Source: SIG672 sp045580325 | GTDB lineage: Bacteria; Bacillota; Clostridia; Oscillospirales; CAG-272 | Reading direction: 5' to 3' | DNA length: 64,000 bases | Assembly: GCA_045580325.1 (NCBI GenBank) | Contig: JAZNNR010000032.1 | Coordinates: forward strand, 1 to 64,000 | The notes under the pieces: generated by a model | The model's input: the letters and a program-made list of their open reading frames with translations, nothing else | Database searches by the model: none | Told to the model about the DNA's origin: nothing | Shown here: in pieces, positions 51,645-59,285 of the stretch | How positions within the stretch are numbered: the stretch's first letter is position 1 | Layout: every line of letters begins with the position of its first letter | Made by a program: the position numbers and the translations under genes

Positions 51645-52970
51645 ATGGAAAACGAAAAGGTTTACAGCGAGATCCCCTATGACAAAAAGGTAAAGCACTA
51701 TAACACCTCTAAAATGCCGAAGTATCAGCTCGGAATATTCACTTTTCTGATATATGCGCTCAGTAAAATTCTTATGATAGGGCGTAAATATAAGATAGAA
51801 AAGCTTGATATGGACGATATAAAAGGCCCTTATATACTGCTGAGTAATCATATGTATTTTGTCGATTTTTATCTGAACGCTATTGCGACCTTTCCGAAAA
51901 AGGTCTATAATATCGCGACTGTTGACGGATATTACCGCCGTCCCTTCCTTATGGAGATCATCGGCTGTATGTGCAAAAGAAAGTTCACTACCGACCCCGA
52001 CCTTATAAAGTCGATAGAGAACGTTCTTTTTAAGAAAAAGGGAATAATGTGTATGTATCCCGAGGCGAGATACACGCCTGTGGGCACAACGGCGATCCTT
52101 CCCGACTCGCTTTCACAGCTTGTAAAGCGTATGAACGTACCTGTTGTTGTAATGCTTCATCACGGAAACTACCTGCACACGCCCTTCTGGAATTACCGCA
52201 AGCCGAGAAAGGTGCCGCTTTATACTACTATGCGCTGTGTTCTTCGCCCCGAAGAGATAGAAAAGCTTTCCGAGCCCGAAATTCAGGAGCGCATCACCTC
52301 TGCTATGCAGTATAACGAGTACAAGTGGCAGAAGGAGCAGAAGATTGAGATAAACGAGCCGTTTCGTGCCGAAGGACTTAACAAGATCCTTTATCAGTGT
52401 CCAAATTGTCTTACCGAGCACAAAATGGAGAGCGAGGGAAGCGTGCTTTACTGCGCTCACTGCGGCAAAAAGTGGGAGATGGACGCTCTCGGCGAGCTTC
52501 ACGCGCTCGAGGGCGAAACCGAATTTTCGCATATCCCCGACTGGTTTGAGTGGGAGCGTGAAAACGTGCGGCGCGAGGTCGAAAGCGGAAGCTACTATTT
52601 CGAGGACGAGGTTGACGTCTTCTCTCTGCCGTCCTGTATGAAATTCCAAGACGTAGGAAAGGCAAAGCTCACACATTCAAAGGACGGATTTGTGATCGAG
52701 GGTGAATATAAGGGCAAAAAGTACCGTATTCGCCGCCCCGTTTCGGGAATGTACGGTGTTCATATAGAGTACGATTACTGCTACGTGCGCCCCGATGACT
52801 GTATAGATGTTTCAACCTCGAAGGACTCGCTCTATTGCTATCCGACCAAAAAGGACGTTGTTACGAAAATATCCTTTGCGACCGAGGAGCTTTATAAATT
52901 CAAAATGAAGGACCGCCTCGCGCGTCGAAGAGAAGCGGCACTTGGGGTTCCACCCCAAGACCCCGCCTAA
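51645..52970 (+). CDS. PlsC-like acyltransferase fused to a zinc-ribbon and C-terminal domain
   Basis: A 441-residue protein. Residues about 25-230 are a PlsC-type acyltransferase: a hydrophobic start, LLSNHMYFVDFY near 65 (HX4D catalytic motif), and MYPEARYTPVG near 143 in the place of the EGTR motif. A zinc ribbon follows (YQCPNCLTEH near 251, YCAHCGKKW near 269) and then a unique beta-rich domain of about 140 residues. Known: PlsC enzymes make phosphatidic acid at the membrane; the added ribbon domain occurs in clostridial relatives. The last residues, LGVPPQDPA, and the stop codon are encoded by the hairpins of element copy 9. Confidence 0.82.
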   Translation: MENEKVYSEIPYDKKVKHYNTSKMPKYQLGIFTFLIYALSKILMIGRKYKIEKLDMDDIKGPYILLSNHMYFVDFYLNAIATFPKKVYNIATVDGYYRRPFLMEIIGCMCKRKFTTDPDLIKSIENVLFKKKGIMCMYPEARYTPVGTTAILPDSLSQLVKRMNVPVVVMLHHGNYLHTPFWNYRKPRKVPLYTTMRCVLRPEEIEKLSEPEIQERITSAMQYNEYKWQKEQKIEINEPFRAEGLNKILYQCPNCLTEHKMESEGSVLYCAHCGKKWEMDALGELHALEGETEFSHIPDWFEWERENVRREVESGSYYFEDEVDVFSLPSCMKFQDVGKAKLTHSKDGFVIEGEYKGKKYRIRRPVSGMYGVHIEYDYCYVRPDDCIDVSTSKDSLYCYPTKKDVVTKISFATEELYKFKMKDRLARRREAALGVPPQDPA

Positions 52971-53020
52971 ACCCTTTTTCCAAAAAGGGTTTAGGAATCC
53001 CAAAAACATTTCTGAAAAGG
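52941..53020. repeat. Dispersed palindromic element, copy 9 (overlaps the acyltransferase 3' end)
   Basis: GC hairpin CTTGGGGT-tcc-ACCCCAAG (52941-52959) lies inside the coding region; perfect AT hairpin with arms CCTAAACCCTTTTT (52966-52995) contains the TAA stop (52968-52970); box CCCAAAAACATTTCTGAAAA follows. A GTGTTCACACA stretch at 53051-53061 may be a decayed distal box. Confidence 0.88.
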
Positions 53021-53080
53021 GAAAAGAGTATTATTAAGAGCAAAATAGACGTGTTCACACAAATTTAACATTTAAAAGTA

Positions 53081-53109
53081 TTGTAAAATAGGCTTAAATG
53101 TGGTAAAAT
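53081..53109 (+). promoter_or_regulatory. Sigma-A promoter of tRNA-Ser
   Basis: TTGTAA, 17-bp spacer, TAAAAT, 15 bp before the mature tRNA. Confidence 0.65.
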
Positions 53110-53124
53110 CTATTTTGCGACCGA

Positions 53125-53213
53125 GGAGAAGTACTCAAGAGGCCGAAGAGGCGCCCCTGCTAAGGGTGTAGGTCGTTTATAGCGGCGCGAGGGTTCAAAT
53201 CCCTCCTTCTCCG
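53125..53213 (+). tRNA. tRNA-Ser (anticodon GCU)
   Basis: An 89-nt tRNA with acceptor stem GGAGAAG / CTTCTCC and discriminator G, D arm CTC...GAG, anticodon stem CGCCC / GGGTG with loop CTGCTAA (anticodon GCT at 53159-53161), a long class II variable arm and T arm GAGGG-TTCAAAT-CCCTC. The 3' CCA is not encoded. It reads AGC and AGU serine codons. Confidence 0.96.
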
Positions 53214-53222
53214 TAAAAAAAC

Positions 53223-53252
53223 AAGAACCACCAACGGTGGTTCTTATTTTTT
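53223..53252 (+). terminator. Intrinsic terminator of tRNA-Ser
   Basis: Stem AAGAACCACC / GGTGGTTCTT with a T run. Confidence 0.9.
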
Positions 53253-53264
53253 TATCGAAGCAAA

Positions 53265-53504
53265 ACGATGCCGAACCCCGCAAATTGCCGAAGGCAATTT
53301 GCTGTAGCGGACGGCAAGAGGGACGTAGGGAAAAGGAAAGCGACGTCCGCTATGGGTTCGTAAATCCCTCCTACTTTGTTTTTACGAAAAACTTTACGAT
53401 GCCGAACCCCGCAAATTGCCGAAGGCAATTTGCTGTAGCGGACGGCAAGAGGCACGAAAGGGAAAGGGTAAGCGACGTCCGCTATGGGTTCGTAAATCCC
53501 TCCT
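53265..53504. repeat. Two tandem 131-bp structured repeats downstream of tRNA-Ser
   Basis: Units start at 53265 and 53396 with ACGATGCCGAACCCCGCAAA. Each holds GCAAATTGCC-gaa-GGCAATTTGC, a nine-base stem TAGCGGACG / CGTCCGCTA (53305-53313 with 53344-53352 in unit 1) and a T-arm-like GGGTTCGTAAATCCC followed by TCCT. The units differ mainly in the loop between the two halves of the nine-base stem. A third, truncated copy lies at 54181-54200. The end of each unit resembles the 3' end of the adjacent tRNA-Ser (AAATCCCTCCTTCT). Confidence 0.85.
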
Positions 53505-53537
53505 TCTTTCTAAAACCGCAATTCTAACACAGAAGGG

Positions 53538-53566
53538 TTGCGTTTTTGGTTGTTTTGTGGTATAAT
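53538..53566 (+). promoter_or_regulatory. Sigma-A promoter of the AT-rich lipoprotein gene
   Basis: TTGCGT, 17-bp spacer, TATAAT, 31 bp before the start. Confidence 0.65.
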
Positions 53567-53597
53567 GAATTTGAATAATTAAGGAAGGAGCCTGCAT

Positions 53598-54137
53598 ATG
53601 AAAAAAATTTTCTGCCTTATTCTCGTTTTCACCTTATTATCGTCTTCTCTCGTCTCTTGCTCCGGATATAACAAAACCATGCGAGATCATCTAAAAAACA
53701 AGGACAATTATCGAATTTGTGAGGTTTATTTAAAGGATTTTTATTATATCGATCCATTGTCTGACGAGAAAAAACAGGATTTTATAGACCAAACATCTCT
53801 TGATACGAGCGTTATTTTGGAAGTATCTTTTTTCAATAGCATTGAAGAATTGGAGCCTTTTCTTGGTGGATCGCTAAACGAAAATATTCCGCTGGAAGAA
53901 TACACGTTTCAATTTTGTGTAACAAAAGACAACACAAATATCCTTTTATCCAACGGCTTTTTCAATGACATAACGATTGGTGAGAAGCTAAGCGTTAAGG
54001 TTTCTGATTTCATATATATGGACAGTGAATTTTTCTACGTAGCTCAATTGGAATATAACGGTAAAAAATATTTAAACTTTGAAAAGGGATTAGAAAATAT
54101 TGTTAACATGATGAACGAAAACAGAAGTTTGTTCTAA
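53598..54137 (+). CDS. Lipoprotein of unknown function
   Basis: A 179-residue protein with signal peptide and lipobox SSLVSC (Cys near 21). The mature part has mixed alpha/beta character with no motif I recognise. AAGGAAGGAG precedes the ATG. Base use is AT-rich with many TTT, AAA and ATT codons, unlike the core genes but like the patch at 28-29 kb. It is flanked by copies of the 131-bp repeat (two upstream, one truncated downstream), so it may have arrived with them. Confidence 0.7.
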   Translation: MKKIFCLILVFTLLSSSLVSCSGYNKTMRDHLKNKDNYRICEVYLKDFYYIDPLSDEKKQDFIDQTSLDTSVILEVSFFNSIEELEPFLGGSLNENIPLEEYTFQFCVTKDNTNILLSNGFFNDITIGEKLSVKVSDFIYMDSEFFYVAQLEYNGKKYLNFEKGLENIVNMMNENRSLF

Positions 54138-54180
54138 AAACAATTTGTTGTATCAAAATTACAGTTAATAGCTAAAAATT

Positions 54181-54200
54181 ACGATGCCGAACCCCGCAAA
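54181..54200 (+). repeat. Truncated third copy of the 131-bp repeat
   Basis: ACGATGCCGAACCCCGCAAA, identical to the first 20 bases of the units at 53265 and 53396. Confidence 0.85.
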
Positions 54201-54223
54201 CATCGTCTAAACACTATAAAACA

Positions 54224-54255
54224 AAAAGCTGTGTGGAAATCCACGCAGCTTTTTT
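54224..54255. terminator. Bidirectional terminator
   Basis: Stem AAAAAGCTGTGTGGA / TCCACGCAGCTTTTT between the lipoprotein gene and the convergent argF. Confidence 0.9.
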
Positions 54256-54284
54256 ACTACCTATCATAAATAACCCTGTCGTCT

Positions 54285-55274
54285 TTACGCAAGCGTTGCC
54301 GCCATAACAGCTTTTATAGTGTGCATACGGTTTTCAGCCTCGTCAAACACGATCGACTGCGAGCTTTCAAAAACCTCGTCGGTAACCTCCATGCAGTCGA
54401 GTCCAAATTTCTCGTTTATCTGCTTGCCGATGCCTGTTTTGAGGTCGTGGAATGCGGGCAGACAGTGCATAAAGCGGCACTGCGCGCCTGCGTTGTCCAT
54501 AAGAGCCTTCGTTACGCGGTAGGGCGTGAGGTCGTCGATTCGCTCCTGCCATACGCTGTCGGGCTCGCCCATTGATACCCACACGTCTGTGTAAATAACG
54601 TCCGCGCCCTTGGTCGCGAGTATCGGATCTTCGATAAATTCAAGTACCGCGCCCGTCTGACCGGCTACCTTTTTGCACTCGGCAACAAGAGCGTCGTCAG
54701 GGAAATATTTGGAAGGTGCGCAAGCGACGAAGTGCATTCCCATCTTCGCGCAGCCGACCATAAGTGAGTTGCCCATATTGTATCTCGCGTCGCCCATATA
54801 TACGAGCTTTTTGCCCGCAAGTGAGCCAAAATGCTCTTTTATAGTGAGGAAATCGGCGAGGATCTGCGTGGGGTGAAATTCATTTGTGAGTCCGTTCCAA
54901 ACGGGAACAGAGGAATATTTTGCGAGGTCTTCTACTATCTCCTGACCGAATCCGCGGTATTCTATTCCGTCGTACATACGGGAAAGCACGCGCGCGGTGT
55001 CTGCAATACTTTCTTTTTTGCCTATCTGTGAGCCCGTGGGATCAAGATAGGTTACTCCCATACCGAGATCGTGCGCGGCAACCTCGAATGCACAGCGTGT
55101 ACGTGTGCTCGTTTTCTCGAAGATCAGCGCAACGTTCTTGCCCTCGCAAAATCTGTGCGCGATTCCGGCTTTTTTCTTTGCTTTGAGATCTGCCGCGAGC
55201 GCGATAAGCTCTTCTATCTCTTCGGGTGTATAATCAAGAAGCTTAAGAAAATCTCTTCCTTTAAAATTTGTCAT
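54285..55274 (-). CDS. argF: Ornithine carbamoyltransferase
   Basis: The 329-residue protein has the carbamoyl phosphate motif EKTSTRTRCAFE near residue 53, the HPTQILADF motif near 133 for ornithine carbamoyltransferase, MGDARYN near 160 and the ornithine-binding HCLPAFHD near 270. Length and motifs separate it from aspartate carbamoyltransferase. It converts ornithine and carbamoyl phosphate to citrulline; a catabolic role (ArcB) is possible, but argG in the same cluster favours arginine synthesis. AAAGGAAAA precedes ATG. Element copy 10 lies between it and the ABC ATPase gene. Confidence 0.95.
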   Translation of the reverse strand: MTNFKGRDFLKLLDYTPEEIEELIALAADLKAKKKAGIAHRFCEGKNVALIFEKTSTRTRCAFEVAAHDLGMGVTYLDPTGSQIGKKESIADTARVLSRMYDGIEYRGFGQEIVEDLAKYSSVPVWNGLTNEFHPTQILADFLTIKEHFGSLAGKKLVYMGDARYNMGNSLMVGCAKMGMHFVACAPSKYFPDDALVAECKKVAGQTGAVLEFIEDPILATKGADVIYTDVWVSMGEPDSVWQERIDDLTPYRVTKALMDNAGAQCRFMHCLPAFHDLKTGIGKQINEKFGLDCMEVTDEVFESSQSIVFDEAENRMHTIKAVMAATLA

Positions 55275-55290
55275 AATAATTTTCCTTTCT

Positions 55291-55486
55291 CTTAGGGCTC
55301 TGCCCTAAGAACCTGCCAAGAACCTTTTTGCAAAGAAGTTTAAAACGATTTGCACGCAAATCGTTTAAGAACTCCAAAAACTTTACTGAAAATAAAAAAA
55401 CAAATCCTTTTAGAAAAGTTTTTGAGAATCCAAAGAACTTTTTACAAAAAGTTCTTTGGCGGGGTCTTGGAGCAGAGCCCCAAGAC
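55291..55486. repeat. Dispersed palindromic element, copy 10 (complete inverted composite)
   Basis: The most complete copy, about 196 bp. Left: GC hairpin CTTAGGGC-tct-GCCCTAAG (55291-55309), an AT arm interrupted by AAACGATTTGC / GCAAATCGTTT (55343-55366), box CCAAAAACTTTACTGAAAA. Right, inverted: TTTTAGAAAAGTTTTTGAG, perfect AT hairpin CCAAAGAACTTTTT (55430-55459), GC hairpin GTCTTGGAGC-aga-GCCCCAAGAC (55464-55486). The right end lies 5 bp from the ABC ATPase stop, the left end 16 bp from the argF start. The ends resemble terminal inverted repeats. Confidence 0.87.
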
Positions 55487-55491
55487 GTTCC

Positions 55492-56247
55492 TTAAAGCAC
55501 TTTTGCGAGGAAAGAACGCAGTCGCTCGCACTGAGGATTTCCGAAGACCTCGTCGGGAGTGCCTTCTTCTGCAATTTTGCCTTCATCAAGGAAGACAACG
55601 CGGTTTGAAACCTCGCGTGCAAATCCCATTTCGTGAGTTACGACCACCATTGTCATACCGTCGCGTGCAAGCTCCTTCATAACGTCGAGAACCTCGCCGA
55701 CCATTTCGGGATCGAGCGCGGAGGTCGGCTCGTCGAAGAGCATAACTTCGGGCTCCATACAAAGCGCGCGCACGATAGCGACACGCTGCTTCTGACCGCC
55801 CGAAAGCTGACCGGGATAAGAATCTGCGCGGTCTGCAAGTCCGACTCTTTCGAGAAGCGAGAGAGCCTTCGCTTCGGCTTCTTCTTTTGGAACTTTTTTG
55901 AGCATCATAGGAGCGAGCGTGAGGTTTTTCATTACAGTGAGGTGAGGGAAGAGGTTGAACTGCTGGAACACCATTCCCAGCTTCTGACGGTGGAGATTCA
56001 AATTGGTCTTTGAGCTTGTGAGGTCCTGCCCCTCAAAGAATATCGTTCCACCCGTCGGCTTTTCAAGAAGGTTAAGACAGCGCAGGAAAGTCGATTTTCC
56101 CGAGCCCGAAGCGCCGATAACGCAGACGACGTCGCCTTTGTTTATGTCGATGCTTACGCCCTTCAGGACTTCTGTTTTGTCGAATTTCTTTTCAAGTCCT
56201 TCGACGCGTATTATAGTTTCTTTTGATACGTAGTTATTATTTTCCAT
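55492..56247 (-). CDS. Amino-acid ABC transporter ATP-binding protein
   Basis: A 251-residue ATPase of the GlnQ/HisP type. Walker A GASGSGKST near residue 43, Q-loop FQQFNLFPHLTV near 92, signature LSGGQKQRVAI near 147, Walker B VMLFDEPTSALDPE near 167 and switch VVTHEMGFA near 202. Sequence class and partners show a polar amino-acid importer. It overlaps the permease gene by 11 nt. No second ATPase is present, so it probably forms a homodimer. Confidence 0.93.
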   Translation of the reverse strand: MENNNYVSKETIIRVEGLEKKFDKTEVLKGVSIDINKGDVVCVIGASGSGKSTFLRCLNLLEKPTGGTIFFEGQDLTSSKTNLNLHRQKLGMVFQQFNLFPHLTVMKNLTLAPMMLKKVPKEEAEAKALSLLERVGLADRADSYPGQLSGGQKQRVAIVRALCMEPEVMLFDEPTSALDPEMVGEVLDVMKELARDGMTMVVVTHEMGFAREVSNRVVFLDEGKIAEEGTPDEVFGNPQCERLRSFLAKVL

Positions 56248-56920
56248 CGCTTCTGCGCAGCCTCCTTTCGAGAACGGAGAGAAGTTTTGTCATTATTACA
56301 ACGAGAACAAGATATATGACCGCAAGAAGAATGATAGGATTTACCGCGTCAAAGGTCTTGTTTCTGATGTTTGTTGCCGCACGGGTGAGGTCAACTATCG
56401 CAACGTAGCCCGCAACAGAGGTTTCCTTGAGAAGTGCGATACACTCGTTTCCGATTGCGGGAAGAATGTTCTTTATCGCCTGCGGGAAGATTATTTTGGT
56501 CATCGCCTGAGCCTTGGACATACCGAGGCTTCTTGCCGCCTCCATCTGACCCTTGTCGACCGCGTTTATACCGCTTCGAATAAGCTCTGCCATATATGCG
56601 CCCGAGTTTATACCGAATGCAATTATAGCGACCGTAACTCCGTCAGCAGAAACGAGAATTATGTAGAAGAACACGAGAAGCAAAACGGTGATCGGTATTC
56701 CGCGTATGACCGTTGTGTAAATATCGCATATCCAGTTTACCCAGAAGAGCTTTTTGTTGTCCTCGCTGAAATATTTTGCTATTGCAATAAAAGTACCGAT
56801 AACTACGCCGATCGCGAGTGCGCCGATCGTGATTATCAGAGTGTTTACGAAACCTTCGATGAGCCACTCGTAGCGCGCGCCTTCGATAAACGTTTCGTGA
56901 AGTTTATCAAACCAGTTCAT
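56237..56920 (-). CDS. Amino-acid ABC transporter permease (HisM/GlnP type)
   Basis: The 227-residue protein has about five membrane helices and the EAA loop EAARSLGMSKAQAMTKIIFPQA near 135-156, the site that meets the ATPase. RGIPITVLL near 75 is typical of polar amino-acid permeases. One permease gene means a homodimeric channel. The start follows the SBP gene by 279 bp, which hold element copy 11; the ATPase gene overlaps its end. Confidence 0.92.
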   Translation of the reverse strand: MNWFDKLHETFIEGARYEWLIEGFVNTLIITIGALAIGVVIGTFIAIAKYFSEDNKKLFWVNWICDIYTTVIRGIPITVLLLVFFYIILVSADGVTVAIIAFGINSGAYMAELIRSGINAVDKGQMEAARSLGMSKAQAMTKIIFPQAIKNILPAIGNECIALLKETSVAGYVAIVDLTRAATNIRNKTFDAVNPIILLAVIYLVLVVIMTKLLSVLERRLRRSDGK

Positions 56921-56940
56921 TGAATTTATTTCCTTTTTTC

Positions 56941-57131
56941 GCGGAAAACCTTTTTAATAAAAAGTTTTTCCGCACCTTTCCAAAACATTTTTTGAAAAAC
57001 CTTTTTGTAAAAAGGTTTTTCAAGCTTTTCCAAAAACTTTTCTTAAAAAGTCCTTTTCAGTAAAGTTTTTGAAGTTCTTAGAAACTTTTTTCAAAAAGTT
57101 TCTAAGCGGGATCCAAGGGCAGAGCCCTTGG
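56941..57131. repeat. Dispersed palindromic element, copy 11 (three AT hairpins)
   Basis: AT hairpins at 56941-56973 (one mismatch), 56992-57023 (perfect, arms TTGAAAAACCTTTTT) and 57077-57106 (perfect, arms CTTAGAAACTTTTT), boxes CCAAAAACTTTTCTTAAAA (plus) and CAGTAAAGTTTTTGAAG (minus), and GC hairpin CCAAGGGC-aga-GCCCTTGG (57113-57131) toward the SBP stop. It looks like a composite into which another half has been inserted. Confidence 0.85.
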
Positions 57132-57137
57132 AAACAA

Positions 57138-57180
57138 AAAGCGGGCGGCTCTGCAGAAAAAGAGGTGCGGAGCCGCTGCT
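57138..57180 (-). terminator. Attenuating terminator after the binding-protein gene
   Basis: Minus-strand GCGGCTC / GAGCCGC pairing with a T-rich tail. It lies between the binding-protein gene and element copy 11, and would lower permease relative to binding-protein expression, as is common in such operons. Confidence 0.6.
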
Positions 57181-57199
57181 ATTTATGTTAGCCTTTTAA

Positions 57200-57967
57200 T
57201 TATTCGGGTTTAACGTATGTTTCGCCGAAATCCTCGAAGATCTTCTGAACTGTGCCGTCTTCGATGAGCTTACCGAGGATCTTGTTGATCTCTTCAACGA
57301 GGTCTTCGCTACCGAAAGCGAATGCGAATGCGTAGGGCTCTTCGGTCATATTTTCGCCAAGGATCTTAAGTCCGTCGCCTTCTTCAACCATCTGCATAGC
57401 TGTGAGGTTGTCAACTACCCAAGCGTCAACCTTGCCTGTTGTAAGAGCTGCCTTTGCATCTGCGTTAGCCGCGAATGCCTGAACGTCAAGACCTTCGTCT
57501 GTACAGCCTTCGTCAGCAGTTGTACCTGTCTGAACCGAAACCTTCTTGCCCTTGAGGTCTGCCTTGCCTGCGATAGTGCTGTCTTCCTTAACAACGATAA
57601 CCTGAGCTGCTACGTAGTAAGCGTCTGTGAAGAGCATATTCTTTTCACGAGCGGGAGTTACTGTGATGCCCGACATACCGCAGTCATATTTAGCTGCCTG
57701 AACACCGATAAGTACGGAATCGAAATCCATCTGCTTGATTTCGAGCTCAACGCCGAGTTCTTTGCAGATGAGCTCAAGAATTTCAACTTCGATACCTACA
57801 ACTTCGTCGCCTTCAAGGCTTTCGAAGGGAGGGAAGTCGGGGGAGGTAGCTACAACGAGCTCGCCTGCTTCTTTAACCTGTGCGAGAGTCTTACCTTTTG
57901 CTCCGCAAGATGTGAATGTGAGTGTGAGCATAACTGCCACGAGAATAAGTGCAATAATCTTTTTCAT
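57200..57967 (-). CDS. Amino-acid ABC transporter substrate-binding lipoprotein
   Basis: The 255-residue protein has a signal peptide and lipobox LTFTSC (Cys near 21) and one SBP_bac_3 fold: LVVATSPDFPPFESLEGDEVVGIEVEI-type opening (VVATSPDFPPFE near 38), MSGITVTPAREKNMLFTDAYY near 96, and VSVQTGTTADEG near 143 for the carboxylate loop. Known: such proteins bind polar amino acids. The argG and argF neighbours suggest arginine, ornithine or citrulline; glutamine cannot be excluded. Codon use indicates high expression. It follows argG by 43 bp. Confidence 0.92.
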   Translation of the reverse strand: MKKIIALILVAVMLTLTFTSCGAKGKTLAQVKEAGELVVATSPDFPPFESLEGDEVVGIEVEILELICKELGVELEIKQMDFDSVLIGVQAAKYDCGMSGITVTPAREKNMLFTDAYYVAAQVIVVKEDSTIAGKADLKGKKVSVQTGTTADEGCTDEGLDVQAFAANADAKAALTTGKVDAWVVDNLTAMQMVEEGDGLKILGENMTEEPYAFAFAFGSEDLVEEINKILGKLIEDGTVQKIFEDFGETYVKPE

Positions 57968-58010
57968 TTTCTTTGTTTCCTTTCAAATTTTGTTTGTATT
58001 ATTGTTTATT

Positions 58011-59243
58011 TTAGTTTTTCTTTGCGTTCTTTGCGTTTACCTGAGCCTGAACCTTGATGGGAAGTCCGAACAGGTTAATAAATCCTGCGCTGTCAGCCTG
58101 ATTGTAAACGTTGTCTTCGCCGAATGTCGCGATCTCCTCGGAGTAGAGGGAATAGTCGCTCCATACGCCTGCTTTTATGATGTTGCCCTTGTAGAGCTTG
58201 AGTCTTACCTTACCCGTAACGTTTTCCTGTGTCTTGTCAACGAAAGCGGAAAGAGCTTCGCGAAGAGGTGTGAACCACTGTCCGTTGTAAACGAGGTCTG
58301 CAAAAGTTACCGCAAGCTCCTGCTTTTTGTGAGCGGTCATCTTGTCGAGAGTGATCGTTTCGAGATACTTGTGTGCGTCGTAGAGAATAGCTCCGCCGGG
58401 AGTTTCGTAAACGCCTCTGCACTTCATACCGACAAGTCTGTTTTCAACGATGTCGAGAAGGCCGATACCGTTTTCTCCGCCGAGCTTGTTGAGCTCAAGA
58501 ATTATCTCCTTTGCGCTCATTTCCTTGCCGTTAAGCGCGGTCGGGATACCCTTTACGAAGTCGAGAGTGATATAAGTGGGAGCGTCGGGTGCCTTAATGG
58601 GAGAAACGCCCATTTCGAGAAAGCCTTCTTTGTCGTAAAGAGGCTCGTTGCCTGCGTCCTCGAGGTCAAGACCCTCGTGGGAGAGGTGCCAGAGGTTTTT
58701 ATCCTTTGAGTAGTTTGTTTCTCTGTTTATTTTAAGAGGAATGTTGTGTGCCTCTGCGTACTCGATTTCTTCTTCACGGGATTTGATATCCCATTCTCTC
58801 CAGGGAGCGATGATAGGCATATCGGGAGCGAAAGCCTTGATAGTAAGCTCGAATCTTACCTGATCGTTACCCTTGCCTGTGCAGCCGTGGCAGATAGCGT
58901 CTGCGCCCTCGGCCTTTGCAATCTCAACTATTCTCTTTGCAATTACAGGTCGGGCGAATGATGTGCCGAGCATATAGTCCTCATAAAGAGCGCCTGCCTT
59001 TACGGTGGGAATGATGTAATCGTTTACGAATTCTTCTGTAAGGTCTTCAATGTAAAGCTTGGAAGCTCCTGTCTTAAGAGCCTTTTCTTCAAGGCCCTCA
59101 AGCTCGTCAGCCTGACCGACGTTTCCCGAAACGGCGATGACCTCACAGTTGTTGTAATTTTCCTTGAGCCAAGGAATTATGATCGAAGTGTCAAGACCGC
59201 CCGAATAAGCGAGAACGACCTTTTTTATATTTTTCTTATCCAT
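58011..59243 (-). CDS. argG: Argininosuccinate synthase
   Basis: With the GGAGG-supported start the protein has 410 residues, the standard length. Seen: the PP-loop LAYSGGLDTSIIIPWL near residue 10-25, CHGCTGKGNDQVRFE near 115 and REEEIEYAEAHNIPL near 167. It joins citrulline and aspartate with ATP. argH is not in the window. The gene leads the transcript argG-SBP-permease-ATPase-argF, so citrulline synthesis, its use and import of a related amino acid are co-ordered. Confidence 0.96.
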   Translation of the reverse strand: MDKKNIKKVVLAYSGGLDTSIIIPWLKENYNNCEVIAVSGNVGQADELEGLEEKALKTGASKLYIEDLTEEFVNDYIIPTVKAGALYEDYMLGTSFARPVIAKRIVEIAKAEGADAICHGCTGKGNDQVRFELTIKAFAPDMPIIAPWREWDIKSREEEIEYAEAHNIPLKINRETNYSKDKNLWHLSHEGLDLEDAGNEPLYDKEGFLEMGVSPIKAPDAPTYITLDFVKGIPTALNGKEMSAKEIILELNKLGGENGIGLLDIVENRLVGMKCRGVYETPGGAILYDAHKYLETITLDKMTAHKKQELAVTFADLVYNGQWFTPLREALSAFVDKTQENVTGKVRLKLYKGNIIKAGVWSDYSLYSEEIATFGEDNVYNQADSAGFINLFGLPIKVQAQVNAKNAKKN

Positions 59244-59265
59244 AGTTATATATCCTCCAAAGACG

Positions 59266-59284
59266 CTGTGAATATTTATGCTGT
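59266..59284 (-). promoter_or_regulatory. ARG-box-like operator candidate
   Basis: TGTGAATATTTATGCTGT fits TNTGNATNNNNATNCANA at all but two or three places and lies between the -10 box and the argG start. A further weak candidate, ATGTGTATTTATGCAAAT, lies at 59513-59530. An ArgR/AhrC role is inferred from position and motif only. Confidence 0.45.
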
Positions 59285-59285
59285 A

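Noticed and set aside
53265..53504. CRISPR array (two near-identical units)
   Set aside because: Two units of 131 bp with variable inner loops and no short repeats or cas genes.
53265..53504. Additional tRNA genes in the repeat units
   Set aside because: Only a T-arm-like part is seen; no acceptor stem or anticodon arm can be drawn, and the T loop has an extra base.
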